The translations under genes and the position numbers were made by a program. Shown here one piece after another: positions 26,822 through 35,428 of a stretch of DNA of 64,000 nt (position 1 is its first letter; every line of letters begins with the position of its first letter). The DNA is taken from the NCBI GenBank assembly GCA_964551335.1, contig CAZKCO010000007.1:62001-126000 (forward strand). Reading direction: 5' to 3'. Source of the DNA: Tunicatimonas sp964551335 (lineage in GTDB: Bacteria; Bacteroidota; Bacteroidia; Cytophagales; Cyclobacteriaceae). The notes under the pieces were generated by a model. It saw only the letters and a program-made list of their open reading frames with translations. It was not told the origin of the DNA and searched no databases.

Positions 26822-27213
26822 CTGATGAGGAGAAAAAAGCACTGATACAATACCGCATTACGAAAGCAAAAGATACGTATTGCGAAATAGCTTTACTAAT
26901 AGATCATCAACTTTGGAATACTGCTATTAATCGACTGTACTACGCTTGTTATTATGCAGTAAGTGCTTTGCTCATCAAATACGATGTTCAGGCTCAGACC
27001 CATGCCGGAACTAGAAGAATGTTTGGATTAAACTTCATTAAGCCAAGAATTGTGAGTCAGGCTTCTGGCAAACTTTATTCTAACTTATTTGATAAACGGC
27101 AAACCGGCGACTATGAGGATTTTATTGATCATACCCAGGAGGATGTAGAGGCCTTAGTGCAGCCCGCCCAGAAACTCATTCAGGAAATAGAATTGCTACT
27201 AAACAATGAATAG
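26818..27213 (+). CDS. HEPN-domain protein of an MNT/HEPN pair
   Basis: The 131-residue, all-helical protein carries the HEPN core: NTAINRLYYACYYAVSALLI and SNLFDKRQTGDYEDFIDHT. The RxxxDY element (RQTGDY) is present, but I see no RX4-6H motif of the ribonuclease-type HepT toxins. It belongs to the HEPN branch whose nuclease activity is uncertain. The gene overlaps the MNT gene by ATGA. A toxin-antitoxin or nucleotide-based regulatory role is inferred from pairing. Confidence 0.85.
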   Translation: MTDEEKKALIQYRITKAKDTYCEIALLIDHQLWNTAINRLYYACYYAVSALLIKYDVQAQTHAGTRRMFGLNFIKPRIVSQASGKLYSNLFDKRQTGDYEDFIDHTQEDVEALVQPAQKLIQEIELLLNNE

Positions 27214-27232
27214 GTAGATTAAAAACAATTGC

Positions 27233-27273
27233 AAGCAAATCTTACTGAAGATGGGTAGGTATTGACACAATAG
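27233..27273 (+). pseudogene. Degenerate remnant resembling the 3' end of the FAD oxidoreductase gene
   Basis: This stretch aligns without gaps to bases 26374-26414, the last codons of the oxidoreductase. Across the 36 bases I compared, about 26 matched. Read in that frame it gives LTEDG, a stop, VLTQ and another stop, against LTEDGQVLQQE in the intact gene. It lies just after the HEPN gene, so the MNT/HEPN pair is bracketed by the real and the decayed tail. Confidence 0.5.
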
Positions 27274-27311
27274 ACCAACCTCGAACTTGTGCATTCAATT
27301 AAACTGAAAAA

Positions 27312-27911
27312 TCACTTTCTTCGAAGGCTATCCACTAAGGCTATAAAATTGTCATATCTATTGATTAGCTCTTCTTCACTTCCAATAAAGTCGGAGACGA
27401 TAATATTTAATTGCATTTTTCTATCAGACCCACGATCACTTATTGCCATTTCCGGTGAATACAAAAAATTATAAAACGCTTCAGAACGTACTTCTACATC
27501 TTTTTGACTGGAGGTAATTTTCGATAAAGCCACGAGTAGCTCAAAATCCAGTGAATTAATATCTTGATTACCTAGAGTAGATTCCCAGGAAGTAACGTAA
27601 ATTTCTGGAAAACCAAAGCCATTGGCTTTACTGAACAACTCTATTACTGGAAGTTCGGAATCTTGCAAATAAGAACGTAGAGTATCCAGCAAAGGCTGTT
27701 GCCGATTTTCAACTATATTCTCCATATCATTCCGGCGTTCGGTAAACTCTCCTACCAGATTATTCAGTAAAGCATCCGTTTGCTTTTTTTCTTTTAAACT
27801 TTGTCGATAGTCATTAATAATGAGAGCAATCAATATTCCCAGTATTACAGGAATCAACTCGAAACCTATCTTTCCAAGTATCTTAGTAAATCTCTTGCTC
27901 GCATTATGCAT
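27312..27911 (-). CDS. Single-pass membrane protein, DUF6090-like
   Basis: The 199-residue product has one N-terminal transmembrane helix (ELIPVILGILIALIINDYRQ, about residues 18-37) followed by a charged helical cytoplasmic or periplasmic domain of about 160 residues. The N-terminal pattern 'E...V.GILIALxIN' is typical of DUF6090 proteins in Bacteroidota, whose function is unknown. It is convergent with the MNT/HEPN pair and divergent from menB. The base composition is A/T-rich, like the preceding accessory genes. Confidence 0.7.
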   Translation of the reverse strand: MHNASKRFTKILGKIGFELIPVILGILIALIINDYRQSLKEKKQTDALLNNLVGEFTERRNDMENIVENRQQPLLDTLRSYLQDSELPVIELFSKANGFGFPEIYVTSWESTLGNQDINSLDFELLVALSKITSSQKDVEVRSEAFYNFLYSPEMAISDRGSDRKMQLNIIVSDFIGSEEELINRYDNFIALVDSLRRK

Positions 27912-28013
27912 CGTTGACCATTTGAATTGTTTTATGAATAGAATCGTAATTATAAACTTTTACTGTAAAAAAAATCAATTTAGCTTCGTCAAACCCAACT
28001 GATAATTAAAAGT

Positions 28014-28021
28014 TATTTTTG
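28014..28021 (+). promoter_or_regulatory. Candidate Bacteroidota -7 promoter element for menB
   Basis: TATTTTTG at 28014-28021 fits TAnnTTTG exactly and lies 27 bases before the menB ATG. No convincing -33 TTTG was seen at the usual distance, so support is limited to the -7 match and position. Confidence 0.35.
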
Positions 28022-28048
28022 TAGAAACTTATGATAATATAGAAACCT

Positions 28049-28891
28049 ATGACCCAAGCAAACTGGACAACGGTTAAAGAATACGAAGACATCACTTACC
28101 AAAAATCCGGCGGAGTAGCCCGCATTGCGTTTAATCGCCCCAACGTACGGAATGCCTTCCGTCCCAAAACGGTGGGCGAATTGTTCGAGGCCTTTTTAGA
28201 TGCCCGGGAAGATACCTCCATCGGAGTGGTACTACTTTCCGCGGAAGGGCCATCGACTAAAGATGGAGTATATTCCTTCTGTAGTGGGGGCGACCAGCGG
28301 GCCCGCGGCCATCAGGGCTACGTAGACGATGACGGTATGCCCCGGCTCAATATTCTGGAAGTACAAAGGCTTATCCGCTTTATGCCCAAAGTAGTGATTG
28401 CCGTGGTGCCCGGCTGGGCGGTAGGCGGCGGCCACAGCTTACAGGTAGTCTGCGATCTGACTCTGGCTAGCAAAGAGCACGCCATCTTTAAGCAAACCGA
28501 TGCCGATGTTACTAGCTTCGATGGGGGTTATGGCTCGGCTTATCTGGCTAAGATGGTGGGGCAAAAACGGGCGCGGGAGATTTTCTTTCTGGGACGAAAT
28601 TATTCCGCTCAGGAAGCCTACGATATGGGGATGGTAAACGCCGTAGTGCCCCACGACGAACTGGAAGATACCGCTTACCAGTGGGCACAGGAAATTCTGG
28701 AGAAATCACCCACCTCCATCAAAATGCTGAAGTTTGCCTTCAACCTCACCGACGACGGTATGGTGGGACAGCAGGTATTTGCCGGAGAGGCCACCCGCCT
28801 GGCCTACATGACCGACGAAGCCAAAGAAGGCCGCAACGCCTTTCTGGAAAAGCGCAAACCTGACTTCAAAGACATCAAATGGATTCCATAG
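28049..28891 (+). CDS. menB: 1,4-dihydroxy-2-naphthoyl-CoA synthase (type II)
   Basis: The 280-residue crotonase-fold enzyme closes the second ring in menaquinone synthesis. Hallmarks are RIAFNRPNVRNAFRPKTVGE, FCSGGDQRARG (oxyanion hole and substrate loop), GWAVGGGHSLQVVCDLTLAS and the MenB-specific QTDADVTSFDGGYGS. The Asp in QTDADV stands where bicarbonate-dependent enzymes have Gly, which marks the bicarbonate-independent type II form. The C-terminal FLEKRKPDFKDIKWIP completes the fold. It stands alone here without other men genes. Confidence 0.95.
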   Translation: MTQANWTTVKEYEDITYQKSGGVARIAFNRPNVRNAFRPKTVGELFEAFLDAREDTSIGVVLLSAEGPSTKDGVYSFCSGGDQRARGHQGYVDDDGMPRLNILEVQRLIRFMPKVVIAVVPGWAVGGGHSLQVVCDLTLASKEHAIFKQTDADVTSFDGGYGSAYLAKMVGQKRAREIFFLGRNYSAQEAYDMGMVNAVVPHDELEDTAYQWAQEILEKSPTSIKMLKFAFNLTDDGMVGQQVFAGEATRLAYMTDEAKEGRNAFLEKRKPDFKDIKWIP

Positions 28892-28983
28892 TAGTGGGCA
28901 AGTAGTAAGTGGTTTGTATATTTAGGTTCATCCAAAAGAATTATTACCTTTTAATATACAAAATCTAACACTACTTCAGACTA

Positions 28984-30432
28984 ATGCACAAGCTGTCATT
29001 CTTTCTCGCGCTTTTCTGTTCGATCTTCGCCTTCGCTCAGGAATCAAACTACGATATTAAAGTGGTGGCAGAGTTCTCCGTAAACGATTCGGTAGGACTT
29101 TTGCGAGCCATGCCCGTAGAAATCAGCGCCGGGCAATCAGGTATCTTAGCTGTTTATTCAGCTGATAAAGATATTGATCCGTTTATTGAGATGTTCTATC
29201 TGCCGACCGACCCGTTAAAGTTTGTACTCTTCAACCATCAGGGACAGGAAATTTGGCGAAAAGAACTCGGGCCAGGAACGATCAATGGCATATGGTTTAA
29301 CCCTATTTTTCCTTTTGATCTGGACAACGACGGTTCGGACGAAATCTACTACGTACACAATAACAGTGATGTTCACCCTTTGGCACTCAGCCACTATCGT
29401 CTGAGAGCTTTGAGTAGTAAGGATGGTTCGGTACAACAGGATATAAAATGGCCGGCACCACTCAACAGCCATAACTCTCTTAGTCACAAGTTTCGGCACT
29501 TCATTATGGGTGGCTACGTTGACGGTACTCCGGTGTTGCTCACCGCTCAGGGTACGTACCGGGATATGGCAATCCAAGCCTGGAATACCGGACTCGAGAA
29601 GCGATGGGATCGGTATATTGAAGGGGAAGAGGGTTTTACCAGCCCCCGGGGAAGCCATCAAACCCCAGTGGTTGACATTAACGGTGATGGAACCGATGAG
29701 CTCATGTGGGGCGAACGCTGCTTAAGCGTAGACGATGGCGAATACCTGTTTATCGGCGATGAAACTCAGTACAATGGCCACTCCGATGTTATTCAACCCA
29801 CCCTCCGGCGGGCAACTGACGAATGGTATATTTTCACCTGCCGGGAAACTGGTGAGCGGGGACAGATCAAGCCCCGGGTAGTAATGTTCAACAATCAGGG
29901 TAAACGAGTATGGACTGATTTGGAACTGGGGCACATGGATATGGGCTGGACCGCCCACCCCCGGAAGGACGAGACCTGGGCGTTTACCATTTCCCGGGGA
30001 GACAAAACCGCCGGTCCCGAAGGCTTCTTCCGCCACGATGTAAAGGAGTTTGCTTACTCAGCATTTGACGGAAAAAGAATCGACCTGCCCTTTAGCGCCT
30101 ACAATACCGTTCCGGTAGATTTTAACGGTGACGGTTACCACGAGTTTGCCTGCGCTCAGGGCGAACAAGCGGACCGAAACATTTATTCAGCCGACGGAAC
30201 AGTGATTGGCAATGTGGGAGAAAAGGGATACGTAGCGATGGCCAGCCAGTTCTTCGATCTTCCGGGTGAGCAACTGCTATGCTACTATCCTGATGGTACC
30301 ATTAAGATTTTTGCTGACCGAAACGCCCGGGATTCACCTGTAGCTAAAGAACGCTACAACACTTCTTTCTATGACATCAATCGGCGCATGACCGGCAATG
30401 GCTATAACTTGCTAAACTTGGGAGGAATTTAA
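28984..30432 (+). CDS. Secreted FG-GAP/VCBS-like repeat protein (propeller-type, possibly polysaccharide-related)
   Basis: The 482-residue protein has a signal peptide (residues 1-19, ending IFAFAQ) and several calcium-binding-type repeats. These are DLDNDGSDEIYYV (near residue 116), DINGDGTDELMWG (near 234) and DFNGDGYHEFACAQG (near 380). Such DxDxDG-[ST]DE units form blades in FG-GAP/VCBS propellers and occur in rhamnogalacturonan lyases. The C terminus RRMTGNGYNLLNLGGI looks conserved but I cannot name the family. I see no clear catalytic motif, so activity is unassigned. It lies 92 bases after menB. Confidence 0.7.
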   Translation: MHKLSFFLALFCSIFAFAQESNYDIKVVAEFSVNDSVGLLRAMPVEISAGQSGILAVYSADKDIDPFIEMFYLPTDPLKFVLFNHQGQEIWRKELGPGTINGIWFNPIFPFDLDNDGSDEIYYVHNNSDVHPLALSHYRLRALSSKDGSVQQDIKWPAPLNSHNSLSHKFRHFIMGGYVDGTPVLLTAQGTYRDMAIQAWNTGLEKRWDRYIEGEEGFTSPRGSHQTPVVDINGDGTDELMWGERCLSVDDGEYLFIGDETQYNGHSDVIQPTLRRATDEWYIFTCRETGERGQIKPRVVMFNNQGKRVWTDLELGHMDMGWTAHPRKDETWAFTISRGDKTAGPEGFFRHDVKEFAYSAFDGKRIDLPFSAYNTVPVDFNGDGYHEFACAQGEQADRNIYSADGTVIGNVGEKGYVAMASQFFDLPGEQLLCYYPDGTIKIFADRNARDSPVAKERYNTSFYDINRRMTGNGYNLLNLGGI

Positions 30433-30448
30433 CTTGAGGCTTGCTCAA

Positions 30449-31026
30449 CTATTTGCTGAAGGTAACTACGGCATTGTCTAAGATCAGAATTTCTCTCTCC
30501 CATGGGCTGATTTGCCAGTTTTGATTGAGTTCGGCTATCATCACTTTTTTGGTATCAGTGAAGATCCAAATCACTTTTTCTACCCCAAAATCAAGGAGTT
30601 GATCAGTTTTTTTCTGATAGTAACTAAATGAATCCGGTATCTCACTTAGATCAGCTTTGGTGTCAACCTCTATCACTATCTTAGGGGCAACCTCCAGATA
30701 TTTATCACTTAATGGCAAATTTCGTAAGTCGTCTTTATTATAAATCGATAAATCAGCAGCTCGCCAGGTTTTGTTTTTAAACTTTAGTCCTAATTCATTC
30801 GTCAGGATTTCATACTTACTTAAATCTAGAAGTTTACCAACATAATAACTAATCGAGTTACAATGAATGATTGTATATGACTACTTCCTATAAGTTCTTC
30901 TAGTTGCTTTTCACCTGATAGATATTCTTGATAACCCCGATAGTAGATGGGCTTTCCGTCTACCATTTCGTAGATCAAACTCTTAGGGATTGATTGTACC
31001 GTACTCTCACTCATAGTCATCAACAT
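30449..31026 (-). pseudogene. Uma2-family endonuclease-like gene broken by a frameshift
   Basis: The minus strand encodes an N-terminal part starting at 31026 (or 31017), MVDGKPIYYRGYQEYLSGEK and HIQSFIVTRLVIML, that stops at 30826. Changing frame near 30838-30842 restores GKLLDLSKYEILTNELGLKF, then KTWRAADLSIYN, LEVAPKIVIEVDTKADLSE and GVEKVIWIFTDTKKVMI to the stop at 30449. This is the Uma2/DUF820 restriction-endonuclease-like fold, with the APKIVIEVDT strand in place of aPDlviEv. A single-base indel therefore splits the gene, unless it is a sequencing error. Confidence 0.78.
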
Positions 31027-31054
31027 TTACTTTACTAAAGATAACGATTCTTTC

Positions 31055-32044
31055 TCAACCGCATTGAATAACCACTTTCCCGGTACGGCCCGACTGAGTA
31101 CTGTAAGTAACGGCTTCGGCAGCCTGCGCTAAAGGAAAGGTCTTTTCTATATCCAGGGTCACATCGCCTTGTTTCATCATACTGTATACCTGTTTGGCGG
31201 CTTTAGCCTTATCTATTACGCTGGCTTCTTTCATCCAACGGCTCAACCAAAACCCCTTGATGACAGGAGTGCGGAAGATAGCCGGACCGTAGCTGATTTT
31301 CGCGTCTTCCCCACTCATAAGTCCGTAAATCAGCATGGTAGCATTTTTGCCTAGGCTGGCAATGGCCTGGGTACCAATCTCCCCCCCCACCGACTCAAAG
31401 CAGGCCTGCACTCCTTTCCCTTCGGTGAGGCTTTTCACCCGGTCGGCTAGCGAATCTTCTTCGGTATTCACTACCGCTTCTGCTCCCAGATCAAGCAGGG
31501 GCTGTACCTGTTCGGCGTGCCGTACCGTGCCAATCACCCGAATACCGGCTTTCTTGGCCAGTTGAACCACCATTTTGTTTACTGCCGAAAAAGCAGCCGT
31601 CAGCAGTAGCCAGTCACCTTTCTTGAGATTTACTTCCTCCAGCATAGTGATGGCCGTAAACGGATTCACGAAGAACTGAGCGCCCTCCTCAAACGATAAA
31701 TTATCCGGAATGGGCAGTAAACCGGTAGCCGGTACCACTACGTACTCGCTCCAGGCACCGAGTGTGGCAAAGGCTACCCGCTGTCCCTTGGCTATTTTCA
31801 AATCGGGACCAATACCGGTGCCGATTACGTCTATTTCTCCCGCCCCTTCAAAACCTACGGGGCTATCGGGAAACTCCGGCTGAATGCCGTACACCCCCTG
31901 AATGAACACTACATCCGAGGGGTTTACGGGTGATGCTTTAACCTTAATTCTAACTTCTCCGGCTTTAGGCTCGGGTAGGGGAACATCTTTCACGCTAAGG
32001 ACATCAGCGGCATTTCCGGGCTGATTGAATACGATTTGTTTCAT
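31055..32044 (-). CDS. Zinc-type alcohol dehydrogenase-like / NADPH:quinone reductase (MDR superfamily)
   Basis: The 329-residue protein is a medium-chain dehydrogenase/reductase. The N-terminal GroES-like domain runs through KVKASPVNPSDVVFIQGVYG and PVGFEGAGEIDVIGTGIG. The Rossmann part has LLTAAFSAVNKMVVQLAKKA and IRVIGTVRHAEQVQPLLDLG, then VNTEEDSLADRVKSLTEGKG and ACFESVGGEIGTQAI. Zinc-binding Cys clusters are absent, so it resembles the quinone reductase/2-enoyl reductase branch. It is transcribed away from trpB. Substrate unknown. Confidence 0.87.
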   Translation of the reverse strand: MKQIVFNQPGNAADVLSVKDVPLPEPKAGEVRIKVKASPVNPSDVVFIQGVYGIQPEFPDSPVGFEGAGEIDVIGTGIGPDLKIAKGQRVAFATLGAWSEYVVVPATGLLPIPDNLSFEEGAQFFVNPFTAITMLEEVNLKKGDWLLLTAAFSAVNKMVVQLAKKAGIRVIGTVRHAEQVQPLLDLGAEAVVNTEEDSLADRVKSLTEGKGVQACFESVGGEIGTQAIASLGKNATMLIYGLMSGEDAKISYGPAIFRTPVIKGFWLSRWMKEASVIDKAKAAKQVYSMMKQGDVTLDIEKTFPLAQAAEAVTYSTQSGRTGKVVIQCG

Positions 32045-32293
32045 GGGTTAGTTGATTATTGGTTGTTAACTGTGATTGTTTAATTGCTAAGTGGCTGAAT
32101 TGTTTGTCTAGTCCACGGTCCACAGTCGATAGTCTACAGTCCACAGTCCTTTGTCTCTTGTCATTTATCCTTGGTCACTTGATAGTAGTCTACTTCCGAC
32201 TATTTATCGCACGGGCTGCTTTGCACATTGTTCACTGTTAACTGTTCATTGTAAAAGTGTTTTCGTAATTTTCAGACTTAATCTAGAGGACTT
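32045..32293. repeat. Intergenic region with short degenerate repeats between the MDR gene and trpB
   Basis: The 249 bases contain several near-copies of a GTCCACAGTC-like unit (32110-32150) and of TTGTTAACTGT/TTCACTGTTAACTG around 32060-32090 and 32228-32250. No open frame or structured RNA is evident. The divergent genes must both be promoted from here. Confidence 0.55.
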
Positions 32294-33502
32294 ATGAACG
32301 AGGTACAAGAGAAACCACAGATTTCATTTCAGGTAAACGATAATGGTTACTACGGCCAGTTCGGCGGGGCGTTTATTCCTGAGATGTTGCATCCCAATAT
32401 TCAGGAATTACGGGAGAATTATCTGGCCATTATGCAGGACGAAAACTTCCAAAAGGAGTTTCGTCAACTGCTGAAAGACTACGTCGGCCGACCTACTCCG
32501 CTCTACTTTGCCGAGCGACTCTCGCAGGAGTACGGTGCAAACGTTTACCTCAAGCGGGAAGACCTGTGCCATACCGGCGCCCATAAAGTCAATAACACCA
32601 TCGGGCAAATTCTGCTGGCCAAGCGGTTGAACAAAAAATACATTATTGCCGAAACCGGAGCCGGGCAGCACGGAGTAGCCACCGCCACCGTTTGCGCCCT
32701 GATGGGTATGGAATGCAAGGTGTTTATGGGCGCCCTGGACACCGAACGGCAAAAGCCCAACGTAGAGCGGATGCGGATTCTGGGTGCGGAAGTCATCCCA
32801 GCTCACAGCGGTAGCAAAACGCTGAAAGATGCCACCAACGAGGCCATGCGCCACTGGATTAACAACCCCGTTGACAGTCACTACATTATCGGTTCGGTAG
32901 TGGGTCCTCATCCCTACCCAGATATGGTAGCCCGCTTTCAGTCAGTGATTAGCGAAGAAACGAAGTGGCAGTTGCAGGAAAAAACCGGTTCGGAAGACCC
33001 GGATTACGTAGTGGCCTGCGTAGGCGGAGGCAGCAACGCCGCCGGAGCTTACTATCACTACTTAGACCGACCAGACGTTCAACTGATTGCGGTAGAAGCC
33101 GGCGGATTGGGGGTTACTTCCGGAAGATCGGCGGCAACCACGGCACTAGGAAAGCCGGGTATTTTGCACGGCAGCAAATCGCTAGTGATGCAAACTGAAG
33201 ATGGGCAGGTAGTGGAACCCCACTCTATCTCTGCCGGACTCGACTATCCGGGCATCGGCCCACTGCACGCCCATTTATTCGACAGTGGACGGGCTAAGTT
33301 CTATAGTGTCACCGACGATGAAGCCATGCAGGCCGGAGTGCAATTGAGCCGATTGGAAGGAATTATTCCGGCCATTGAAACCGCCCACGCCGTTAGCGTA
33401 CTATCCCAGATGGACCTCAAGCCCAGCGATGTAGTCATCATCAACCTATCGGGCCGAGGCGATAAGGATTTGGAAACCTACATTAAGTGGGGAAAATACT
33501 AA
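32294..33502 (+). CDS. trpB: Tryptophan synthase beta chain
   Basis: This 402-residue PLP enzyme joins indole and serine to make tryptophan. Signatures are GQFGGAFIPEMLHPNI, GRPTPLYFAERLS, HTGAHKVNNTIGQILLAKRL with the PLP lysine at K98, AETGAGQHGVATATVCALMG, CVGGGSNAAGAYYHY for the phosphate loop and HSISAGLDYPGIGPLHAHL. The C-terminal IINLSGRGDKDLETYIK is complete. Normally trpA follows directly; here a DNA methyltransferase and an ATP-grasp gene lie between, on the same strand. Confidence 0.97.
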   Translation: MNEVQEKPQISFQVNDNGYYGQFGGAFIPEMLHPNIQELRENYLAIMQDENFQKEFRQLLKDYVGRPTPLYFAERLSQEYGANVYLKREDLCHTGAHKVNNTIGQILLAKRLNKKYIIAETGAGQHGVATATVCALMGMECKVFMGALDTERQKPNVERMRILGAEVIPAHSGSKTLKDATNEAMRHWINNPVDSHYIIGSVVGPHPYPDMVARFQSVISEETKWQLQEKTGSEDPDYVVACVGGGSNAAGAYYHYLDRPDVQLIAVEAGGLGVTSGRSAATTALGKPGILHGSKSLVMQTEDGQVVEPHSISAGLDYPGIGPLHAHLFDSGRAKFYSVTDDEAMQAGVQLSRLEGIIPAIETAHAVSVLSQMDLKPSDVVIINLSGRGDKDLETYIKWGKY

Positions 33503-33542
33503 CTTTCATGGGCAGGGGCTGCCTCGCAGTGAATAATGTTCA

Positions 33543-34526
33543 ATGAGTTTTCAGTACTACCAGATTCACAACCAAAGTTGTTACGGATTAGAGGGCGTAT
33601 CTGATGAAAGCATCGATGCGGTGATTACCGATCCTCCCTACGGTATTGATTTTCAGGCGCATGAATGGGATAAAGCTTTGCCTGATCGTCAGATTTGGGC
33701 GGACTGCTATCGGGTGCTGAAGCCCGGCGGCTACGCGCTGGTTTTCACTTCCATCCGACTAATGCATCATCTGATGCTCCATCTAGAAGATTCCGGATTC
33801 CGCATTAAGGATGTACTGATGTGGGCCTTCCTAAACGGTATGCCCAAAAGCCGCGATGTGGGTTTGGATATCGATAAAGAACTAGAAGTAGAAAGCACTA
33901 AAGTGGGTACCTACAACTACGTACAGGGTTATAAAAAGGGAGGAGCAGACAATTACTATGCAGACAAAAAGAAGTATCGCTACGAACCGGCTAGTGAAGA
34001 GGGGAAGCAGTATCAGGGTTGGGGAATGGGAATTAAACCATGCTACGAACCCATAATAATGGTACAGAAACCTCTGCCCAACGGAGTGAACATCGCCCAA
34101 AATATGCTGGAGCACGGTACCGGAGCGTTAAATCTGGAAGATACTCGTTTGCCATACGAAGGAGGCGAAGGCAAAGTCGGTCACAACCCGCATCCCAAAG
34201 GCAGAGTGACTGGCAATGTGTTGCGGACTAACCCGTTTGAAGATGGCTACGATAAATTCTTTCTGGTGCCTAAAGTGCGCCAGCACGCTGAAGAATACAA
34301 CCACCATCCTACCAAAAAGCCGGTAAGTTTGATGGAGCATTTGGTCAAGCTCGTTACCAACCAAGATGGTTTGGTGCTAGACCCATTTGCCGGAAGTGGT
34401 AGTACGGGCGTAGCTTGTATCTACCAGCAACGAAAATTTATTGGTTTTGAGAAAGATGCCGACTACGTAGCCATTGCTGAAAAACGATTATCTTCCGCTG
34501 TTCACCGCCTTAAAGAAGAGCAATAA
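33543..34526 (+). CDS. Beta-class site-specific DNA methyltransferase (N4C/N6A type)
   Basis: The 327-residue protein has the catalytic motif IV DPPYG at residues 30-34 near the N terminus and the AdoMet-binding motif LDPFAGSGSTGVACIYQQ near residue 280. That order defines the beta class of amino-methyltransferases. HHPTKKPVSLMEHLVKLVT precedes motif I as usual. The central region (GIKPCYEPIIMVQKPLPNG and GTGALNLEDTRLPYEGGEG) is the type seen in phage and orphan methylases. No restriction endonuclease is nearby, so it looks solitary. It lies 40 bases after trpB and 8 before the ATP-grasp gene. Confidence 0.9.
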   Translation: MSFQYYQIHNQSCYGLEGVSDESIDAVITDPPYGIDFQAHEWDKALPDRQIWADCYRVLKPGGYALVFTSIRLMHHLMLHLEDSGFRIKDVLMWAFLNGMPKSRDVGLDIDKELEVESTKVGTYNYVQGYKKGGADNYYADKKKYRYEPASEEGKQYQGWGMGIKPCYEPIIMVQKPLPNGVNIAQNMLEHGTGALNLEDTRLPYEGGEGKVGHNPHPKGRVTGNVLRTNPFEDGYDKFFLVPKVRQHAEEYNHHPTKKPVSLMEHLVKLVTNQDGLVLDPFAGSGSTGVACIYQQRKFIGFEKDADYVAIAEKRLSSAVHRLKEEQ

Positions 34527-34534
34527 TTTCAGCG

Positions 34535-35416
34535 ATGCGAAACTGTGTTTTCCTTACGATGGATAGCCTGGAAGGCTTTGTCAGCGACGACGCCCTTACC
34601 TACGAGCCGCTGGCCGCATTAGGTTGGCAGGTACACCTTGTCTCTTGGCGCAACACCGATACCGATTGGAGCGCTCGCACGGCGAACCGTTACGATGCGG
34701 TAATTATCCGCACTCCCTGGGATTACCAGCAGGCTCCCCAAGCCTTTCTGGAAGCATTAGCCCGAATTGAGGCCTCCGGCGTTCCGCTGGAAAACTGTCT
34801 GGATTTGGTGCAATGGAATATCAATAAAACCTATCTGCGCGATTTGGAACAGCAGGAAATCAGCATTGTACCTACGCAATGGGGTAGTGCATTCCAACGA
34901 GAGATTATTGAAAGTTGGTGGCAGAACTGGGATACGCCGGAACTGATTATCAAACCTACCGTCAGTGCTAATGCCGATGACACCTTCCGGATCACCCGTC
35001 AGACCACCAAGGAAGTTTGGGAAACTGTTGCTCAGATTTTTCGGCAACGCTCCTTTATGGTGCAGCCGTTTATTCCCACAATTTTGAAGGAAGGTGAGTA
35101 CTCGCTATTCTTCTTTGGCGGCTCGTACAGCCATAGCATTGTCAAAATTCCCAAACCCAATGACTTTCGGGTGCAGGAAGAACACGGTGGATTGATCCAA
35201 CCCACCCAACCTACACCAGAACTACGGCAGACGGCCCAGCAGATTTACGAAACGATTCCGCACAATCCGCTGTACGCCCGAATTGACCTAGTTCGCTTGC
35301 CAAGCGGTGAATTTGCGTTGATGGAAGTAGAATTGATCGAACCTTCGTTGTATTTTCGCACCGATGCCGAATCGCCCTACCGTTTTGCTCGGGCAATTGA
35401 TGAGCGTTTTCGCTAA
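34535..35416 (+). CDS. ATP-grasp domain protein of unknown substrate
   Basis: This 293-residue cytosolic protein has an ATP-grasp layout. An N-terminal pre-ATP-grasp domain contains YDAVIIRTPWDYQQAPQAFL, followed by IIKPTVSANADDTFRIT for the nucleotide-binding lysine strand. FMVQPFIPTILKEGEYSLFF is the family's central loop, and YARIDLVRLPSGEFALMEVE with LIEPSLYF supplies the metal-binding acids. ATP-grasp enzymes of this RimK/glutathione-synthetase-like type ligate a carboxylate to an amine. Partner and product are unknown. trpA starts 12 bases downstream, so the two are probably co-transcribed and possibly coupled. Confidence 0.85.
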   Translation: MRNCVFLTMDSLEGFVSDDALTYEPLAALGWQVHLVSWRNTDTDWSARTANRYDAVIIRTPWDYQQAPQAFLEALARIEASGVPLENCLDLVQWNINKTYLRDLEQQEISIVPTQWGSAFQREIIESWWQNWDTPELIIKPTVSANADDTFRITRQTTKEVWETVAQIFRQRSFMVQPFIPTILKEGEYSLFFFGGSYSHSIVKIPKPNDFRVQEEHGGLIQPTQPTPELRQTAQQIYETIPHNPLYARIDLVRLPSGEFALMEVELIEPSLYFRTDAESPYRFARAIDERFR

Positions 35417-35428
35417 CCCTTACCTATT

